Shown: one piece after another, positions 18,857 through 27,646 of the stretch | Position numbering within the stretch: the first letter of the stretch is position 1 | Layout of the letters: the number at the start of each line of letters is the position of its first letter | Origin: Thiobacillus sp. 65-1059 | Lineage (GTDB): Bacteria > Pseudomonadota > Gammaproteobacteria > Burkholderiales > Thiobacillaceae | Direction of reading: 5' to 3' | Assembly: GCA_001897675.1 (NCBI GenBank) | Contig: MKUE01000004.1 | Coordinates: forward strand, 1 to 62,595 | DNA length: 62,595 nt | Made by a program: the position numbers and the translations under genes | Notes under the pieces: generated by a model | Database searches by the model: none | Seen by the model: only the letters and a program-made list of their open reading frames with translations | Told to the model about the DNA's origin: nothing

Positions 18857-19954
18857 TCAAGCCGGTTTGGGGGCGCGCTGGTGGGGACTGACCAATGCCT
18901 TGTGGAGCAGGTGCGGGATCAGCAGCCGCGGGGGCATGCGCAGCCAGTGGGCGCGGATGAAGGCGGCCAGGCGCGCGGCTGGCGTGAAAGCATCCGCGCA
19001 ACTGGCGTGCGCGGGCGCCAGCGCACGTTTGAAAATGCCGTCCATCAGGGCGAGCGTGGCGCGATTGGGAGCGGCGCCATCCAGCGTGGCCATCATGCCG
19101 GCGGGAATGGGCGTGTCGAGAAAGTGGCGCAGATAACGCAGCGCGTAGAACAAAGGTCGGCTCAACTGCAGCTCGCCGGCGCGTGCGGCCAGGCGCGGCC
19201 AGAATTCGCGGTCCGCGGCGGCGTCGCGCAGCAGCAGATCGAGGTCGGTCAGGTCGCGCAGGCCATGCGGCAGTTCGCCGTCGTGGAAAAGATGGGCGGC
19301 GGAATGCAGAATGCGGTCTTCCGCCGCCAGCACATAGACGCCGGGCAGGCCTTTCACCGCGACGGCGCGGCTGCGCAGCTTGGCGGAGTCGGGATGGTAG
19401 CGCGCAGTGTCGGGCAGGATGGCGTGGTGCACGTCGATCACGGTGGCGCGCTGGATGTGCTGCATCGGGGGGATCTCGTGCATCCAGCGGCGGTAATAGC
19501 GCTTGTCGTATTCCGACAGTCCGCTGGCGTGCCAGCCGGCCAGCATGAGCGAGGACTCGGCCTGCGGCAGATGCTCGCGCGGCACCAGGATGTCGATGTC
19601 GTTGAACAGCCGCCCTTCGGCGGCGGGCAGGCCAGCGGCGACGTAGGCCGCACCCTTGAGCACGATCAGCGGGCCGTCGAGGTCGGCCAGCGCAGCGCGG
19701 ATCTGCTGCAACTCCCAGCACACGGCTGTGCGCTGCTTGTCGGCCAGCGTTCTGGCGGCATCGAAATGCCAGCGCGCCACGCCCGGTATCGTGGCCGTCA
19801 GACCGTGCTGATGAAAACGGTGCGCCAGGCGTGCCAGCAGCCCCGCCGCGCGGGCCTGCCGCACCAGGGTGTCCCATTCGCTGCTGGAAAAACGGCTGAC
19901 GGAATCGGGCGAGCGCAGGGTGCAGGCGAGCAAATCGCGGGAGGTGGATTTCAT
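18857..19954 (-). CDS. Nucleotidyltransferase family protein (last gene of HPr-rel-A type cassette)
   Basis: The 365-residue protein has VLKGAAYV followed by the nucleotidyltransferase metal motif NDIDILVPREH (Asp119, Asp121), then IDVHHAI and several helical segments. This is the layout of the uncharacterised nucleotidyltransferase family (PF14907 type). It starts at MKSTSRDLLA, 5 bp after the HprK-like kinase gene, so the two are probably translated from one mRNA. The substrate is unknown. By analogy with other pol-beta-fold enzymes it could transfer a nucleotide to a protein, a small molecule or a peptide. Confidence 0.75.
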   Translation of the reverse strand: MKSTSRDLLACTLRSPDSVSRFSSSEWDTLVRQARAAGLLARLAHRFHQHGLTATIPGVARWHFDAARTLADKQRTAVCWELQQIRAALADLDGPLIVLKGAAYVAAGLPAAEGRLFNDIDILVPREHLPQAESSLMLAGWHASGLSEYDKRYYRRWMHEIPPMQHIQRATVIDVHHAILPDTARYHPDSAKLRSRAVAVKGLPGVYVLAAEDRILHSAAHLFHDGELPHGLRDLTDLDLLLRDAAADREFWPRLAARAGELQLSRPLFYALRYLRHFLDTPIPAGMMATLDGAAPNRATLALMDGIFKRALAPAHASCADAFTPAARLAAFIRAHWLRMPPRLLIPHLLHKALVSPHQRAPKPA

Positions 19955-19959
19955 GCGGT

Positions 19960-20880
19960 TCAGGAAGTGCGGCGCTCGGCCAGGCGATCGAATGCGGCGA
20001 CGGCCTCGCGCAATTGTCCGTAGCGGAAATCGTAGCACTCTGTCTGGTCGATCAAGGCGGTGCCGACGCGAAAGCCGTCTGCGCCCAAATGACTGTAATT
20101 GAATGCGTTTTGTGCCAGGAACATGAAGGTCTGGGCTTGCGAGCGCGGGCTGAGGGTGGCAGGCGCACCGGCCTGCCACTTGGGGAAAATCACCCAGCCG
20201 GGGCGTGCCGCTTCGTGCTGGCGCAACACGCTGTCGCGCGGCGGCCGCATGTGCGCCACCGTGCCTTTGACGGTGTCGTGCGAGGCACGGTTGATGTAGG
20301 CTTCCGGATCGAACTGGCGAATGACTTCGATCGACTGGTTTTTCAGGCTGACCGGGCGCGGCAGCGGTTGAATCAGGCCGGTTTTGCGGTTGATCAGGGT
20401 GAGCTCGTCGGACAGCAGACGCCAGCCTGACAGCACCAGGCCGGCGGTCAGCGTGCTTTTTCCGGAGCCCGGCGGGGCGGGCAGAATCGCCGCCAGGCCA
20501 TTCTTTTCGACGACGGCGGCGTGGATGACGAGGCAGTGATGCGCCTGCGTCGACACGCACCAGTTGAGGCCCCATTCCAGCATCGGAAAAGCCTGGTCGC
20601 GCGGCAGCGGCTTGAAAGGGCGCAGGCCATCGAACGAAAAATCGACCTGGGGGCGCAGCCAGCGGCGCAGACTGGCGGGCGGATTGACCGCCACGTGGAA
20701 ATCGGCAAAGGCCTCGTGCACGCTGCGCACCTCGAACTGGCCGTAGAGCTCAGCCAAGCCTTCCGCCACGTGCGGGACGCGCGACTGCACCTTGAGCGAG
20801 AACGGCCCGGTACGCAGCCATACGCCGGCCCCGGCCAATTGCCGGCGCAACTCGGCAGGGGGCAGTTGCAGCAGTTTCAT
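19960..20880 (-). CDS. HprK-related kinase A
   Basis: The 306-residue protein resembles the C-terminal catalytic domain of HPr serine kinase/phosphorylase. It has a P-loop PAPPGSGKST (residues 134-143) preceded by VIHAAVV (His120) and followed by LLSDEL (Asp158/Glu159). These are the positions expected for ATP binding and the acid-base residues of HprK. No HPr or PTS gene is nearby, so its phosphoacceptor is unknown. I relate it to the HPr-rel-A system kinases from memory of that family. The ATG overlaps the PqqD-like stop (ATGA), indicating coupling. Confidence 0.8.
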   Translation of the reverse strand: MKLLQLPPAELRRQLAGAGVWLRTGPFSLKVQSRVPHVAEGLAELYGQFEVRSVHEAFADFHVAVNPPASLRRWLRPQVDFSFDGLRPFKPLPRDQAFPMLEWGLNWCVSTQAHHCLVIHAAVVEKNGLAAILPAPPGSGKSTLTAGLVLSGWRLLSDELTLINRKTGLIQPLPRPVSLKNQSIEVIRQFDPEAYINRASHDTVKGTVAHMRPPRDSVLRQHEAARPGWVIFPKWQAGAPATLSPRSQAQTFMFLAQNAFNYSHLGADGFRVGTALIDQTECYDFRYGQLREAVAAFDRLAERRTS

Positions 20881-21149
20881 GCGGGTTCCAGCAGACCGAT
20901 TGCGCGCAGGCTGGCGAGGGTGTCTTCAATCGATTCCTGGAATTGCGGTGTGTTCGCCGCATCGAGGCGCGTCGCCAATGCCGCGGCGAGGTCGACCGAG
21001 GTATAGCCGGGATGGTCGTGACAGAGCTGATACAACGCCAGCGTCAGGGGTTTCAGGTAATGGGTGTCGCCCGACGCCGTATCGTAGACGACCGCTTCGT
21101 CTCCCCAGCTTTTCAGCAGGCGCGGCGGGAGGGGGGTAGCGGGCGCCAT
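20877..21149 (-). CDS. PqqD-like peptide chaperone of the HPr-rel-A system
   Basis: This 90-residue protein has the PqqD-type winged-helix pattern: RLLKSWGDEAVVYDTASGDTHYLKP, then an aliphatic helix LTLALYQLCHD and a C-terminal helix. PqqD proteins present a precursor peptide to modifying enzymes, which suggests that this cassette acts on a peptide. No radical SAM enzyme is present here. It lies 4 bp after the exported-protein gene and overlaps the kinase gene by 4 bp. Confidence 0.7.
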   Translation of the reverse strand: MAPATPLPPRLLKSWGDEAVVYDTASGDTHYLKPLTLALYQLCHDHPGYTSVDLAAALATRLDAANTPQFQESIEDTLASLRAIGLLEPA

Positions 21150-21153
21150 CGCA

Positions 21154-21795
21154 TCAGTTCAGCGGACAGCCGCGCTCGTTCAGCATGGCGAGGGAATCCT
21201 TGAGTTCGGCGGCGCGATGCAGGTTGTTGCGGAAGAGCTCGGTCAATTCGCCCGGGGTGTAGCCGAAGTTGACGTCCGGATGCGCGGAATTGAGCAAGGC
21301 GGCGACCGCATGGAAGCCGAGGTTGACGGAAACGGGATCGCAGCCCATGTTGCCGATGGCGGGCCCGTTGGGCTTGGCGCTGCAATTCGGCTGCACCGTG
21401 TCCGGCGTGCAGTTGCCGCTGCCCTGCAGGCCGAGTACCTGGAGCAGGGTGTAAGGCTGGTTGTTTTTCGGGTTGATGTATTGCGTGACCCCGAAAACCG
21501 TATTGAACGAATCGTTCGGGCTGTAGCCGGTCGCGGCCCAGGAATCCAGATGCTGGCATTTGCTCCAGTAACCCGGGGTGCAGCCGGCGCAGGCCGGTCC
21601 CTTGGGCGCGGACAGGTTGCCGGAAGCCATGCCCGAGATGCTGCACTGGCTGGCCCATACTGGGCGGCTGGCCAGCGTGAACACCGCCGACACGCCCAGC
21701 GCGGCGCCGGCGAGTCTGCGGCGGGACTGATCGATCGCGTCGTTCTGGGGCGCCTCGGGCGGAGTGTCGTGGGTTTCGGGTGTGCGGTCAGACAT
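21154..21795 (-). CDS. Tat-exported cysteine-rich protein with a CTPGYW domain
   Basis: The 213-residue protein has a twin-arginine-type signal (SRRRLAGAALGVSAVFTLASRPVWA) after a 25-residue polar extension. The mature part has eight cysteines and the motif CTPGYWSKCQHLDSW, which resembles the 'C-T-P-G-Y-W-K-x-H' segment found in diverse secreted bacterial proteins. The cysteine number would allow disulfides or metal binding. It is the first gene of the minus-strand cassette, so it is the most likely target or substrate of the PqqD-like, kinase and nucleotidyltransferase proteins. That link rests on gene order only. Confidence 0.7.
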   Translation of the reverse strand: MSDRTPETHDTPPEAPQNDAIDQSRRRLAGAALGVSAVFTLASRPVWASQCSISGMASGNLSAPKGPACAGCTPGYWSKCQHLDSWAATGYSPNDSFNTVFGVTQYINPKNNQPYTLLQVLGLQGSGNCTPDTVQPNCSAKPNGPAIGNMGCDPVSVNLGFHAVAALLNSAHPDVNFGYTPGELTELFRNNLHRAAELKDSLAMLNERGCPLN

Positions 21796-21935
21796 GGCAA
21801 GCCTCGATCATTGTTTGGATTCGTCCCGCTAATTACAGCAAGAATCGCACCAATATTACATCGGCCAGCCTGAAACGCCCACCACATGCAGGCCGCCGCC
21901 ATGTCGCGCGTTGCCGGACGGCACGGGCGTGTAAA

Positions 21936-22784
21936 TTATTCCGACAGATGGCCGCCGCTGACGCGGCGAATCCCGGACAGGTCCGTCCAGCTCCGGGGAC
22001 GCTGGAAGCCGCTGGCCTGCAGCAAGGCCTGGACGGCGTCCGCCTGATTGTAGCCGTGCTCCAGCAGCAGCGCGCCGCCGGGCTTGAGGTGGGCACCGGC
22101 GGTTGCGGTCAGCCGGCGCAGATCGTCCAGGCCGTCACCGCCGGCGGCCAGCGCGGCGAGCGGTTCGAAGCGGATGTCGCCGCGCCCCAGATGCGGGTCG
22201 CCGGCGGCGATGTAGGGCGGGTTGCCGACGATGAGGTCGAAGCGCCGCCCGCCGAGCGCGGCGAACCAGTCGCTGCTCAGAAACTCGACATGAGCGTCGA
22301 GGCGGGCGGCATTGCGCTGTGCGACGGCCAGCGCGGCCGGGGAGCGATCAAGCGCAGTCACCTGCGCAAGCGGGCGTTCCAGCGCCAGGGTAACGGCAAT
22401 GCAGCCGCTGCCGGTGCCAAGGTCGAGCACCTCCACGGCCTGGCCGGGCGGCGCGTGCGCCAGCGCCAGTTCGACCAACAACTCGGTATCGGGGCGCGGG
22501 ATCAGGACCGCGGGCGAAACCTCAAACGGACGGCCATAGAATTCGCGGGCGCCGACCAGATAGGCGATGGGTTCGCCTGCCAGCCTGCGGGTCAGCAGGG
22601 CGTCGGCCGCTGCGATTTGCGCGTCGGTCGGCGTGTCGCGGTCGTGCGCGATCAGCCAGGCCGGGGTAACCTTCCAGGCAAACGCCGCCAGCACACGCGC
22701 CTCCAGCCGCGCCTCGCGCTTCTCCAGTCCCTGCGCCGCGGCAATCCGGACGGTGGCCGCGTCGAGCCAGGCCGCGACGGTCAT
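21936..22784 (-). CDS. prmC: Peptide chain release factor N5-glutamine methyltransferase
   Basis: PrmC methylates the Gln of the GGQ motif in release factors, using SAM. The 282-residue protein has the SAM loop VLDLGTGSGCIAVTLAL and the catalytic NPPY motif in LIVGNPPYIAAGD. It lies 3 bp after prfA, its substrate gene, in the conserved hemA-prfA-prmC order. Length is normal. Confidence 0.97.
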   Translation of the reverse strand: MTVAAWLDAATVRIAAAQGLEKREARLEARVLAAFAWKVTPAWLIAHDRDTPTDAQIAAADALLTRRLAGEPIAYLVGAREFYGRPFEVSPAVLIPRPDTELLVELALAHAPPGQAVEVLDLGTGSGCIAVTLALERPLAQVTALDRSPAALAVAQRNAARLDAHVEFLSSDWFAALGGRRFDLIVGNPPYIAAGDPHLGRGDIRFEPLAALAAGGDGLDDLRRLTATAGAHLKPGGALLLEHGYNQADAVQALLQASGFQRPRSWTDLSGIRRVSGGHLSE

Positions 22785-22787
22785 CGC

Positions 22788-23870
22788 TCAGCTTTCGCCG
22801 GAGAGCGTCGCCAGCAGTTCGGCCTGATGCTCGGCCGCCAGCGCATCGAGCAGTTCGGCGAGATCGCCATCCATCATCGCGTCGATCTTGTACAGCGTGA
22901 GATTGATGCGGTGGTCGGTGATGCGCCCCTGCGGGAAGTTGTAGGTGCGGATGCGGTCGGAACGGTCGCCGCTGCCGATCAGGCTCTTGCGGGTGCTGGC
23001 CTCGGCCGACTGCTGCTGCTGCAGCTGGCGGTCCTTCAAGCGCGCCGCCAGCACGCTCATCGCTTGCGCGCGGTTGCGGTGCTGCGAGCGGTCGTCCTGG
23101 CATTCGACCACCAGGCCCGTGGGCAGATGGGTGATGCGCACCGCGGAATCGGTCTTGTTGATGTGCTGGCCGCCGGCGCCGGAGGCGCGGTAGGTGTCGA
23201 TGCGCAGATCGGCCGGGCTGATGTCGATTTCGCCGACTTCGTCGGCTTCCGGCATCACCGCGACGGTGCAGGCCGAGGTGTGGATGCGGCCCTGTGATTC
23301 GGTTTCCGGCACGCGCTGCACGCGGTGGCCGCCCGATTCGAACTTCAGCCGCGAGTATGCGCCGTGGCCGACGATGCGCACGATGGCTTCCTTGTAGCCG
23401 CCGACTTCGCCAGGGTTCTCCGACACCACTTCGACGCGCCATCCGCAGCGCTCGGCGTAGCGCGTGTACATGCGCAGCAGGTTGCCGGCGAACAGCGCCG
23501 ATTCGTCGCCGCCGGTGCCGGCGCGGATTTCCAGGAAGATGTTGCGTTCGTCGTTGGGGTCTTTCGGCAGCAGCGCGGTCTGCAGCTCGGTTTCCAGCTG
23601 CGCGATGCGGGCGGCGCCGTCGGCGAGTTCGGCTTCGGCGAGCTCGCGCATATCCGGATCGGCGAGCATCTCGCCGGCGGTTTTCTGGTCGGCCTCGACT
23701 TGCCGGTACTGGCGATACAACGCCACCACCGGCGTGAGGTCGGCGTGCTCGCGGGTGAGCTTGCGGTAGCTTTCCATGTCGCCGGCGATTTCCGGTTGCG
23801 ACAGCAGGGCGTCGAGTTCCTCCAGTCGCTCGTCGGCGCGAGCGAGCTTGTCCGCCAGGGAGGGCTTCAT
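22788..23870 (-). CDS. prfA: Peptide chain release factor 1
   Basis: RF1 recognises UAA and UAG and triggers peptide release. The 360-residue protein has the codon-reading tripeptide PET (residues 188-190, the PxT motif) and the catalytic GGQ at 233-235 in [10 protein letters not shown] place the start at [11 protein letters not shown] because it is family-like and overlaps the hemA stop as ATGA; longer readings run antisense to hemA coding sense. It is the middle gene of hemA-prfA-prmC. Confidence 0.97.
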   Translation of the reverse strand: MKPSLADKLARADERLEELDALLSQPEIAGDMESYRKLTREHADLTPVVALYRQYRQVEADQKTAGEMLADPDMRELAEAELADGAARIAQLETELQTALLPKDPNDERNIFLEIRAGTGGDESALFAGNLLRMYTRYAERCGWRVEVVSENPGEVGGYKEAIVRIVGHGAYSRLKFESGGHRVQRVPETESQGRIHTSACTVAVMPEADEVGEIDISPADLRIDTYRASGAGGQHINKTDSAVRITHLPTGLVVECQDDRSQHRNRAQAMSVLAARLKDRQLQQQQSAEASTRKSLIGSGDRSDRIRTYNFPQGRITDHRINLTLYKIDAMMDGDLAELLDALAAEHQAELLATLSGES

Positions 23871-25117
23871 TCGTGATGCAGACCGTAGAGTTGGCTGATG
23901 AGGCGGACGAACTGGTCGCGCTCGCTGCGGGTGGCGTGGTTGAGCGCGTGGGTGGGGGCGTGCAGCAGCTTGTTGGCGAGTGCGTGGCTCATCGCGTCGA
24001 GCACCGCCCGCGGGTCGTCGCCGCGCGCCAGCGCCTTGTCGGCCTTTTCGATTTCGTGGCGGCGGTGGCGTTCGGCGGCATCCCGCAGTGAGCGGATCAG
24101 CGGCACCAGTTCGCGTCCTTCCATCCAGTGCACGAAGCTTTCCACGCTGGTTTCGATGATCGCCTCGGCTTGCGCTACCTGCGCCACGCGGTTGTCCAGT
24201 CCTTCGCGCACCACTTGGCCGAGGTCGTCCACGCTGTAGAGGAAGACGTCGGCCAGGTCGGCGACTTCGGCCTCGACGTCGCGCGGCACCGCCAGGTCGA
24301 CGATGAAAATCGGGCGATGGCGGCGCTGCTTGATCGCGCGCTCGAGCATGCCCTTGCCGAGGATGGGCAGCGGACTCGCGGTCGAGGTGATGATGATGTC
24401 GTAGCTGGGCAGTTCGTCCGGCAATTCGGTGAGCGGGATGACCCCGGCGTTGAAACGCTCGGCCAGCGGGCGGGCGCGTTCGGCGGTGCGGTTGGCCACC
24501 GTCATGCGGCGCGGATGCTGCGCGGCGAAGTGGGTGATGCACAGTTCGATCATCTCGCCGGCGCCGATGAACAGGCAGGCCTGGTCCTTGACGCTGGGGA
24601 AGATGCGTTCGGCCAGGCGCACTGCGGCGGCGGCCATCGACACCGAATTGGCGCCGATTTCGGTGCTGGTGCGCACTTCCTTGGCGACCGAGAAAGTGCG
24701 CTGGAACAGCTTGTGCAGCAGCAGGCCGAGGGTGCCGGCTTCCTCGGCGGCGGCAACCGCCTGCTTCATCTGTCCGAGGATCTGGGTTTCGCCGAGCACC
24801 ATCGAGTCGAGTCCGGCAGCGACGCGGAAGGCATGCTGCGCCGCCTGCTCGCGCGGCAGCGTATACAGATAGGGAGCGAGTTCGCGCCGCTCGATGTGGT
24901 GGAAATCCGCCAGCCATTGCGCCACGGCATCGGCGGACGGCGTGTTGACGTACAACTCGGTGCGGTTGCAGGTCGACAGGATGGCGACTTCGGATGCGCG
25001 CTGGCTCTGGGTCAGTTCGTGCAGCGCCTGCACCAGCTTGTCGGGGCCGAATGCCACCTGCTCGCGGATCGCGAGTGGCGCAGTGTGATGGTTGACCCCG
25101 AGGGTGAGAAGCTGCAT
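23867..25117 (-). CDS. hemA: Glutamyl-tRNA reductase
   Basis: HemA makes glutamate-1-semialdehyde from Glu-tRNA with NADPH, the first committed step to heme and siroheme. The 416-residue protein starts [15 protein letters not shown] and has the catalytic Cys50 in [10 protein letters not shown], then the NADPH loop FIGAGEM. An upstream in-frame ATG (MFRPSAV) is rejected as not family-like. The gene begins 49 bp after the end of the sulfur-auxiliary operon on the same strand, so readthrough from it could raise tetrapyrrole supply for DsrAB siroheme; that is inference. Confidence 0.96.
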   Translation of the reverse strand: MQLLTLGVNHHTAPLAIREQVAFGPDKLVQALHELTQSQRASEVAILSTCNRTELYVNTPSADAVAQWLADFHHIERRELAPYLYTLPREQAAQHAFRVAAGLDSMVLGETQILGQMKQAVAAAEEAGTLGLLLHKLFQRTFSVAKEVRTSTEIGANSVSMAAAAVRLAERIFPSVKDQACLFIGAGEMIELCITHFAAQHPRRMTVANRTAERARPLAERFNAGVIPLTELPDELPSYDIIITSTASPLPILGKGMLERAIKQRRHRPIFIVDLAVPRDVEAEVADLADVFLYSVDDLGQVVREGLDNRVAQVAQAEAIIETSVESFVHWMEGRELVPLIRSLRDAAERHRRHEIEKADKALARGDDPRAVLDAMSHALANKLLHAPTHALNHATRSERDQFVRLISQLYGLHHE

Positions 25118-25166
25118 GACGGCAGATGGCCGAAACAAGAAGACCGCTATTTTACCCGCTCCCCCG

Positions 25167-26063
25167 CTACTGCGCGCGCGCGGGAAAGCTCAGGCGGTCG
25201 TAATAGCGGCCGCGATAGAGCAGGCGGCGGTGCCGGGGGGAATCGGAGAACGCGTTGCGGGTGTGCAGCACGTTGTTGCAGATGAGCCCCATGCCCGGTC
25301 GCAAGCGGGCGGTGAGGAGGTATTCGGAGCCGGCGAGGATGTCGGCCAGGGTTTTGACCGCGGCTTGCGTGACGGCATCGCCTTTCCAGATGATCGAGCG
25401 GGTGCGCGCGGTGTAGCGCATGTAAAGAAAGCCTTGCACGGGATCGACCGCGAACACCGGGCCGCTCTGCTCGGGCCGGGCCACGCTGTCCTCGTCCATG
25501 CGCGCAGGGATCGTCATCGCGTCGGGCCGCATCAGCGCGGCGACGTAATCGGGGTTGACGTCGCGCAGCTGGAGGTAGGCGATTTCGTGGTCGAGCAGCG
25601 CGTTCTCGCCGCCGGCCTCGGCATCCTGCGCGCAGTGCAGCGTCATGCCGAGGATGCGGCGGTCGAGCGCGTTGTAATAGCCGTCGGTGTGCCAGTTGAT
25701 CGGCTTGTGCGTGTAGGGAATGAAGTCGCCGCGTGCGTTGCCGGCGTCGCCCGCCGGCGTGATGCTGGACAGCCCGTCCTCGTCGGCGAGATAGTTGCCT
25801 TCCAGGCGAACGAGGCCGAGCTGGCGCGCCAGTTGATGCGGGATCGACTTGTCGGCGGCGGGCAGGTGCGGCGCGCTGTAGATCGCCATGTTTGCGCGTG
25901 CGCAGCGCGATTCGAGGGCGCCGAATTCATCCGCGCTCAGGCACCGCGGATCGGCCAGCGGCACGACCAGTGCGTCGGCGCTGCGCGGGTATGCCGCGAG
26001 CTTGGCGTCGCGCCAGGCGCGATAGCCGCTTTCGTTGGCCAGGTCGAAAGGCGAACTCGCCAT
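25167..26063 (-). CDS. TauD/TfdA-type Fe(II)/2-oxoglutarate dioxygenase
   Basis: The 298-residue protein has the iron ligands His125 and Asp127 in NWHTDGYYN, a distal His267 in [10 protein letters not shown], and a nearby Arg (Arg280 region) for 2-oxoglutarate. These are the features of TauD-family oxygenases. True TauD releases sulfite from taurine. Here no sulfonate transporter is adjacent, and the gene ends the minus-strand operon that faces dsr, so a sulfur-linked substrate is plausible but unproven. It is preceded after 8 bp by the 206-aa unknown gene. Substrate assignment is open. Confidence 0.85.
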   Translation of the reverse strand: MASSPFDLANESGYRAWRDAKLAAYPRSADALVVPLADPRCLSADEFGALESRCARANMAIYSAPHLPAADKSIPHQLARQLGLVRLEGNYLADEDGLSSITPAGDAGNARGDFIPYTHKPINWHTDGYYNALDRRILGMTLHCAQDAEAGGENALLDHEIAYLQLRDVNPDYVAALMRPDAMTIPARMDEDSVARPEQSGPVFAVDPVQGFLYMRYTARTRSIIWKGDAVTQAAVKTLADILAGSEYLLTARLRPGMGLICNNVLHTRNAFSDSPRHRRLLYRGRYYDRLSFPARAQ

Positions 26064-26071
26064 GCCGCGCC

Positions 26072-26692
26072 TTATTCCGGCGGCAGCATGTCGGGCGAAC
26101 CGAAGCCGCGCTTGACCGGCGCATCGGACAGCAGACCCTGGAAGCTCTTGCGCACCGTGCCCATCATTTCGGGCATTTCGATGTCCATGATCTGGTCCAT
26201 GATCCAGGTCTTGTCGTCCTCGCCCATCTCGTCGCGGATCTGCAGGCCGAGGAAGCGCAAAGCCGGGAAGCTGGCCTTCTCGTCGTCGGGGAATTCGAAT
26301 TCCGCGTAGTCGGCGAAGCGGCGGTTGAGGAAATCGATGAGTTCGGCCTTGAAGTTGCGGCCGGGATCGGGGCCGACCACGCTGATGATGTTCTCTTCCA
26401 TCACTTCGCCGAGCCGGTTGGCGATCGCCTGCAGTACTGCGACACGGCGTTCCGGCGTCAGCGAGGCGTAGGCCATGCGGTCGCAGTAATGCACCAGGAA
26501 GGCGAGGCATTCGGCGATCAGCTTGAAGCCGCGCGCCGGAGTGATGATGTCGTAGTTCTCGTGGCCGAGGTTGTCTATCGCCTTGTCGGTGACGCGCCAG
26601 ATGGTGGAGGCCACCGAGCTGGCGATTTCCTCGGCACTGCGTTCGCCGTCCCTTTTGAACCAGACGGTACGGACTCTGACGGGTTTGACCAT
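26072..26692 (-). CDS. Unknown conserved-looking protein (206 aa) in the sulfur-auxiliary operon
   Basis: I do not recognise the family. The soluble protein begins MVKPVRVRTVWFKRDGERSAEEIASS and is rich in acidic and helical segments (TVWRVTDKAIDNLGHENYDI, AFLVHYCDRMAYASLTPER). It has one obvious Cys (in VHYCDRM) and no signal peptide or membrane helix. The C-terminus ends GSPDMLPPE. It lies 8 bp before the dioxygenase and 21 bp after the sulfurtransferase gene, so it is almost certainly co-transcribed with them. A CAGGAG-type ribosome site precedes the ATG. Its role cannot be inferred beyond its neighbours. Confidence 0.8.
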   Translation of the reverse strand: MVKPVRVRTVWFKRDGERSAEEIASSVASTIWRVTDKAIDNLGHENYDIITPARGFKLIAECLAFLVHYCDRMAYASLTPERRVAVLQAIANRLGEVMEENIISVVGPDPGRNFKAELIDFLNRRFADYAEFEFPDDEKASFPALRFLGLQIRDEMGEDDKTWIMDQIMDIEMPEMMGTVRKSFQGLLSDAPVKRGFGSPDMLPPE

Positions 26693-26713
26693 GGCTGTTC
26701 TCCTGTTGGTCGC

Positions 26714-27565
26714 CTAGGCGACGTCTCCTGTGGCGACGGGGCGTTGCGGGTCGCGAATCCACTCGCTCCATGAGCCGGAATACAATTTCGATCCGGGCAG
26801 GCCGGCGATTTCCATCGCCAGAATGTTGTGGCAGGCGGTGACGCCGGAGCCACAGGTGTGGACGACGTTTTCGGGTGCCACGCCGTTCAGGATGCCCAGG
26901 AAGTTGTCGCGCAACTCGGCGGCCGGCAGGTAGGTGCCGTCCAGGTCGAGGTTTTCCTCGAAGACCCAGTTGACGGCGCCAGGGATATGACCGGCGACGC
27001 TGTCGATCGGTTCACGCTCGCCGCTGTAACGCTGCTCGGGACGGGCGTCGATCAGCCGGTGGCCGGGCGCCAGGCGTATGGCTTCGACCGTGGCGGCATC
27101 CACGCCCCAGGCGGGCTCGTCCGGGCAGGGGAAGTGCTGCGGCACGACCGTGGGCAGCGCGTCGCTCAGCGGGCGTTTTTCGCGCGTCCATTTCGGCAGG
27201 CCGCCGTCGAGCAGCGCGACCTTGGCATGCCCGAGTCCGCGCAGCAACCACCACAGCCGCACTGCCATCGAGCCGAAGCTGTCGTCGTAGACGACGACTT
27301 GCGTCTCGGCGCCGATGCCCCACTCGCCGAGCCGGGCGCACAGCGCGGCGCGGTCGGGCAAAGGGTGGCGCCCCGATTGCGGGGTGATCGGCGAAGACAG
27401 GTCGTCGTCGAGATGCGCGTAACGCGCACCCGGAATGTGCCCCGCAGCATAGGCCCGTTGACCGGCCGCAGGGTCGGTCAGCGTAAAGCGGCAGTCCACG
27501 ACCACCCAGTCCGGACGACCGAGCTGGGCGGCGAGTTGTTCGGTAGAGACAATAGTAGAAGACAT
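26714..27565 (-). CDS. sseA: Thiosulfate/3-mercaptopyruvate sulfurtransferase (tandem rhodanese)
   Basis: The 283-residue protein has two rhodanese domains. The N-terminal one (about 8-130) lacks a catalytic Cys; the C-terminal one (about 155-270) has Cys238 in HTCGSGVTAC, where the CGSGVT loop is typical of 3-mercaptopyruvate sulfurtransferases. Such enzymes form a persulfide and pass it to acceptors. Here it could feed sulfur into the DsrC/DsrEFH relay, because it sits in the operon with a DsrC homologue. The start MSSTIVSTEQ is chosen over an upstream arginine-rich extension. The symbol is by family resemblance. Confidence 0.87.
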   Translation of the reverse strand: MSSTIVSTEQLAAQLGRPDWVVVDCRFTLTDPAAGQRAYAAGHIPGARYAHLDDDLSSPITPQSGRHPLPDRAALCARLGEWGIGAETQVVVYDDSFGSMAVRLWWLLRGLGHAKVALLDGGLPKWTREKRPLSDALPTVVPQHFPCPDEPAWGVDAATVEAIRLAPGHRLIDARPEQRYSGEREPIDSVAGHIPGAVNWVFEENLDLDGTYLPAAELRDNFLGILNGVAPENVVHTCGSGVTACHNILAMEIAGLPGSKLYSGSWSEWIRDPQRPVATGDVA

Positions 27566-27588
27566 AATAATTAAGGTGGGGCCGGGAT

Positions 27589-27620
27589 CAGGGCGTGCGG
27601 CTCGACCGCGCAACGCCCTG
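27589..27620 (-). repeat. Intercistronic stem-loop after the DsrC-like gene
   Basis: CAGGGCGT (27589-27596) pairs with ACGCCCTG (27613-27620), with an inner GCGG/CCGC pair and a 3-base bulge. It lies just past the stop of the cysteine-free DsrC homologue in transcription order and before the sulfurtransferase. There is no T-run. A similar element follows true dsrC. Confidence 0.65.
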
Positions 27621-27646
27621 AACCTGTTGCCGCCCCTGAGTCCTGC

